Origin: Pseudomonadota bacterium
Lineage (GTDB): Bacteria; Pseudomonadota; Alphaproteobacteria; Reyranellales; Reyranellaceae
Reading direction: 5' to 3'
Assembly (NCBI GenBank): GCA_023436825.1
Contig: JAEZHS010000782.1
Span: 1-7,392, forward strand
DNA length: 7,392 bases
The position numbers and the translations under genes were made by a program. How positions within the stretch are numbered: position 1 is the stretch's first letter; each line of letters begins with the position of its first letter. The notes under the pieces were generated by a model. It was not told the DNA's origin. It did no database searches and saw only the letters and a program-made list of their open reading frames with translations. This document shows, one piece after another, positions 6,146 to 7,392 of the stretch.

Positions 6146-7392
6146 GCGACGACATCACGCTCAGCGAAGCCGAGACCAAGGCCGGCATCGTGCGCTGCGA
6201 TGCTTGCCCGGTGCTGTGCCGCATCCGCCCGGGCCGGGCCGGCGCCTGCGACCGCTATGCCAACGAAGACGGCAAGCTGGTGCGCGTCGATCCGCTCGTC
6301 TTGCTGGCCAAGCCCGACCTGGCGCGCGTCGCCTTCGTCGAAGGCAGCGATTCCTGGCGCGGCGAACTCGGCAAAGGCGAGGGCGCCTTCGTCACCGGTA
6401 TCGGCGCGACCACGACCTATCCCGACTACAAGCCCGCACCGTTCATCGTCTCGTCGAAGCACGACGGCGTCGACATGGTCACCGTCGTGACCGAGGGCAT
6501 CTTCAGCTACTGCGGCGTCAAAGTGAAGATCGACACCGACCGCTATCTCGGTCCCGAGCAGGCCGCGGTGCGCGTCAGGGGCGAAGCTGTCGGCCATGTC
6601 ACGACGGCGGAGTACGGCTCGCAGATGCTGTCCCTGGGCGGCGTGCATCATCTCGTCGGTGGCAGCAAGAAGGAAGGCGTCGTCACCTGCGAGGCCCTTT
6701 TGGCGCTGTGCAATCGCGAGGCCGTCGAGCTCGCGATCGACGACGGCTCGACCGTGGTCGTGCAGGCCGATCGGCCGCCGGTGGTCAACGGCACGCGCGA
6801 GGAACGTATGCGCGTCGGCTGTGGCTCGGCCGCAATCGGCATGTTCGCGCCGCAATGGCAGGGCCATGTCGACGAGGTGATCGTCGTCGACGACCACATC
6901 ACCGGCGTCCTGAGCGAGCATCAGGGCGGCCGCTTCCTCGACATGAAGCCCGCCGGCATCCGCGTGGGCGGCCGCAAGTCGACGCCCGGCCGCTATTTCC
7001 AGGTCGCCGAGCCCGGCCTGGGCTGGGGCGGCACCAACGTTTCCGATCCGCTGGAGATCATCGAGAAGATCGATCCCAAGCAGGCGTGGCCCGGCCTGAA
7101 GCTTTTGATGGTCTCGACCACCGGCGAGCATTCGGCGTGGTTCGAGCTCGACCAGGATCTCAAGCCCAAGCCGGCCGAGATGCCGGCGCCGGTCCGCCAT
7201 GTCGTCGAGCGCATCGCCGAGAACTGCGAGCCCGCGCTCTGCACCGTGATGTTCATGGCCGGCGCCGGCGGCTCCCTGCGCGCCGGCGTCACCGAGAATC
7301 CCGTGCGGCTGACGCGCTCGGTCCGCGATGCGCTGACCAAGGTCACGCTGGGCGGCGTGCCGGCCTATGTCTGGCCGGGCGGGGGCATCACC
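6142..7392 (+). CDS. 6-hydroxynicotinate reductase-like iron-sulfur protein, N-terminal 417 residues (3' end outside window)
   Basis: ATG 6142 overlaps the previous stop as ATGA and has a strong GGGAGGGG ribosome site (6131-6138). The frame is open to the last base. Near the N-terminus, RCDACPVLCRIRPGRAGACD (residues 18-37) carries C19-x2-C22-x3-C26-x9-C36, a likely [4Fe-4S] site. Further blocks that I recognise from proteins annotated as 6-hydroxynicotinate reductase are TGIGATTTYPDYKPAPFIVS (85-104), VTEGIFSYCGVKVKIDTDR (116-134), EYGSQMLSLGGVHHL (157-171), VDDHITGVLSEHQGG (249-263), GWGGTNVSDP (294-303), NCEPALC (361-367) and AGGSLRAGVTENPVRLTRS (375-393). The E. barkeri enzyme contains Fe-S clusters and flavin and reduces 6-hydroxynicotinate to 1,4,5,6-tetrahydro-6-oxonicotinate with ferredoxin. 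No signal peptide or membrane segment is seen. The name comes from remembered family annotation; the true substrate in this lineage may differ. Placement behind the hydroxylase fits consecutive steps on one ring. Confidence 0.75.
   Translation, partial: MSDDITLSEAETKAGIVRCDACPVLCRIRPGRAGACDRYANEDGKLVRVDPLVLLAKPDLARVAFVEGSDSWRGELGKGEGAFVTGIGATTTYPDYKPAPFIVSSKHDGVDMVTVVTEGIFSYCGVKVKIDTDRYLGPEQAAVRVRGEAVGHVTTAEYGSQMLSLGGVHHLVGGSKKEGVVTCEALLALCNREAVELAIDDGSTVVVQADRPPVVNGTREERMRVGCGSAAIGMFAPQWQGHVDEVIVVDDHITGVLSEHQGGRFLDMKPAGIRVGGRKSTPGRYFQVAEPGLGWGGTNVSDPLEIIEKIDPKQAWPGLKLLMVSTTGEHSAWFELDQDLKPKPAEMPAPVRHVVERIAENCEPALCTVMFMAGAGGSLRAGVTENPVRLTRSVRDALTKVTLGGVPAYVWPGGGIT

Noticed and set aside
6058..7200. 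380-codon open frame on the - strand opposite the reductase-like gene
   Set aside because: It is a shadow of the + strand frame, which carries conserved family blocks, an ATGA overlap and a strong ribosome site.
1..7392. CRISPR array, tRNA/rRNA genes, insertion sequence or phage genes
   Set aside because: Reading both strands showed no regularly spaced repeats, no tRNA cloverleaf or rRNA stretch, and no transposase, integrase or phage-like protein.

Overview
The window is GC-rich with dense coding. Protein style (a CaiB-type CoA-transferase, a CoxM/XDH-type molybdenum hydroxylase and a 6-hydroxynicotinate reductase-like protein) suggests an alphaproteobacterium of the Rhodospirillales/Hyphomicrobiales kind with many catabolic clusters. 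This is inferred from composition and protein families; no marker gene is present.

Left part (1-1318). The last 43 codons of an ornithine cyclodeaminase/mu-crystallin family gene enter on the + strand and end at 132. Converging on it, with a 14-bp overlap, is a complete class III CoA-transferase on the - strand (119-1318, 399 aa). Its true start is at 1318, downstream of the longest open frame.

Middle (1319-2606). The roughly 700 bp between the CoA-transferase and the MarR regulator hold no intact gene. About 1452-1966 carries a decayed remnant of an AMP-forming acyl-CoA synthetase (+ strand). Recognisable blocks from its C-terminal half survive, broken by a frameshift, three in-frame stops and at least two internal deletions. 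A MarR-family regulator (2023-2496) follows, then a nested palindromic element (2501-2561), and then a candidate promoter with an overlapping 20-bp imperfect inverted repeat (2587-2606) that touches the start codon of the next gene.

Right part (2607-7392). Three + strand genes are joined by ATGA overlaps, so they form a tightly coupled operon. They are an FAD-binding subunit (274 aa), a fused [2Fe-2S]/molybdopterin catalytic subunit (905 aa), and a 6-hydroxynicotinate reductase-like iron-sulfur protein that is open at the window edge (417 codons seen).

Working model (inference): a MarR protein controls a molybdenum hydroxylase that puts a hydroxyl/oxo group on an N-heteroaromatic ring such as nicotinate. 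The downstream reductase then partly saturates the ring, as in the reductive nicotinate route of Eubacterium barkeri and the one reported for Azorhizobium. The CoA-transferase could act on a dicarboxylate product later in the route. The actual substrate cannot be read from the sequence.
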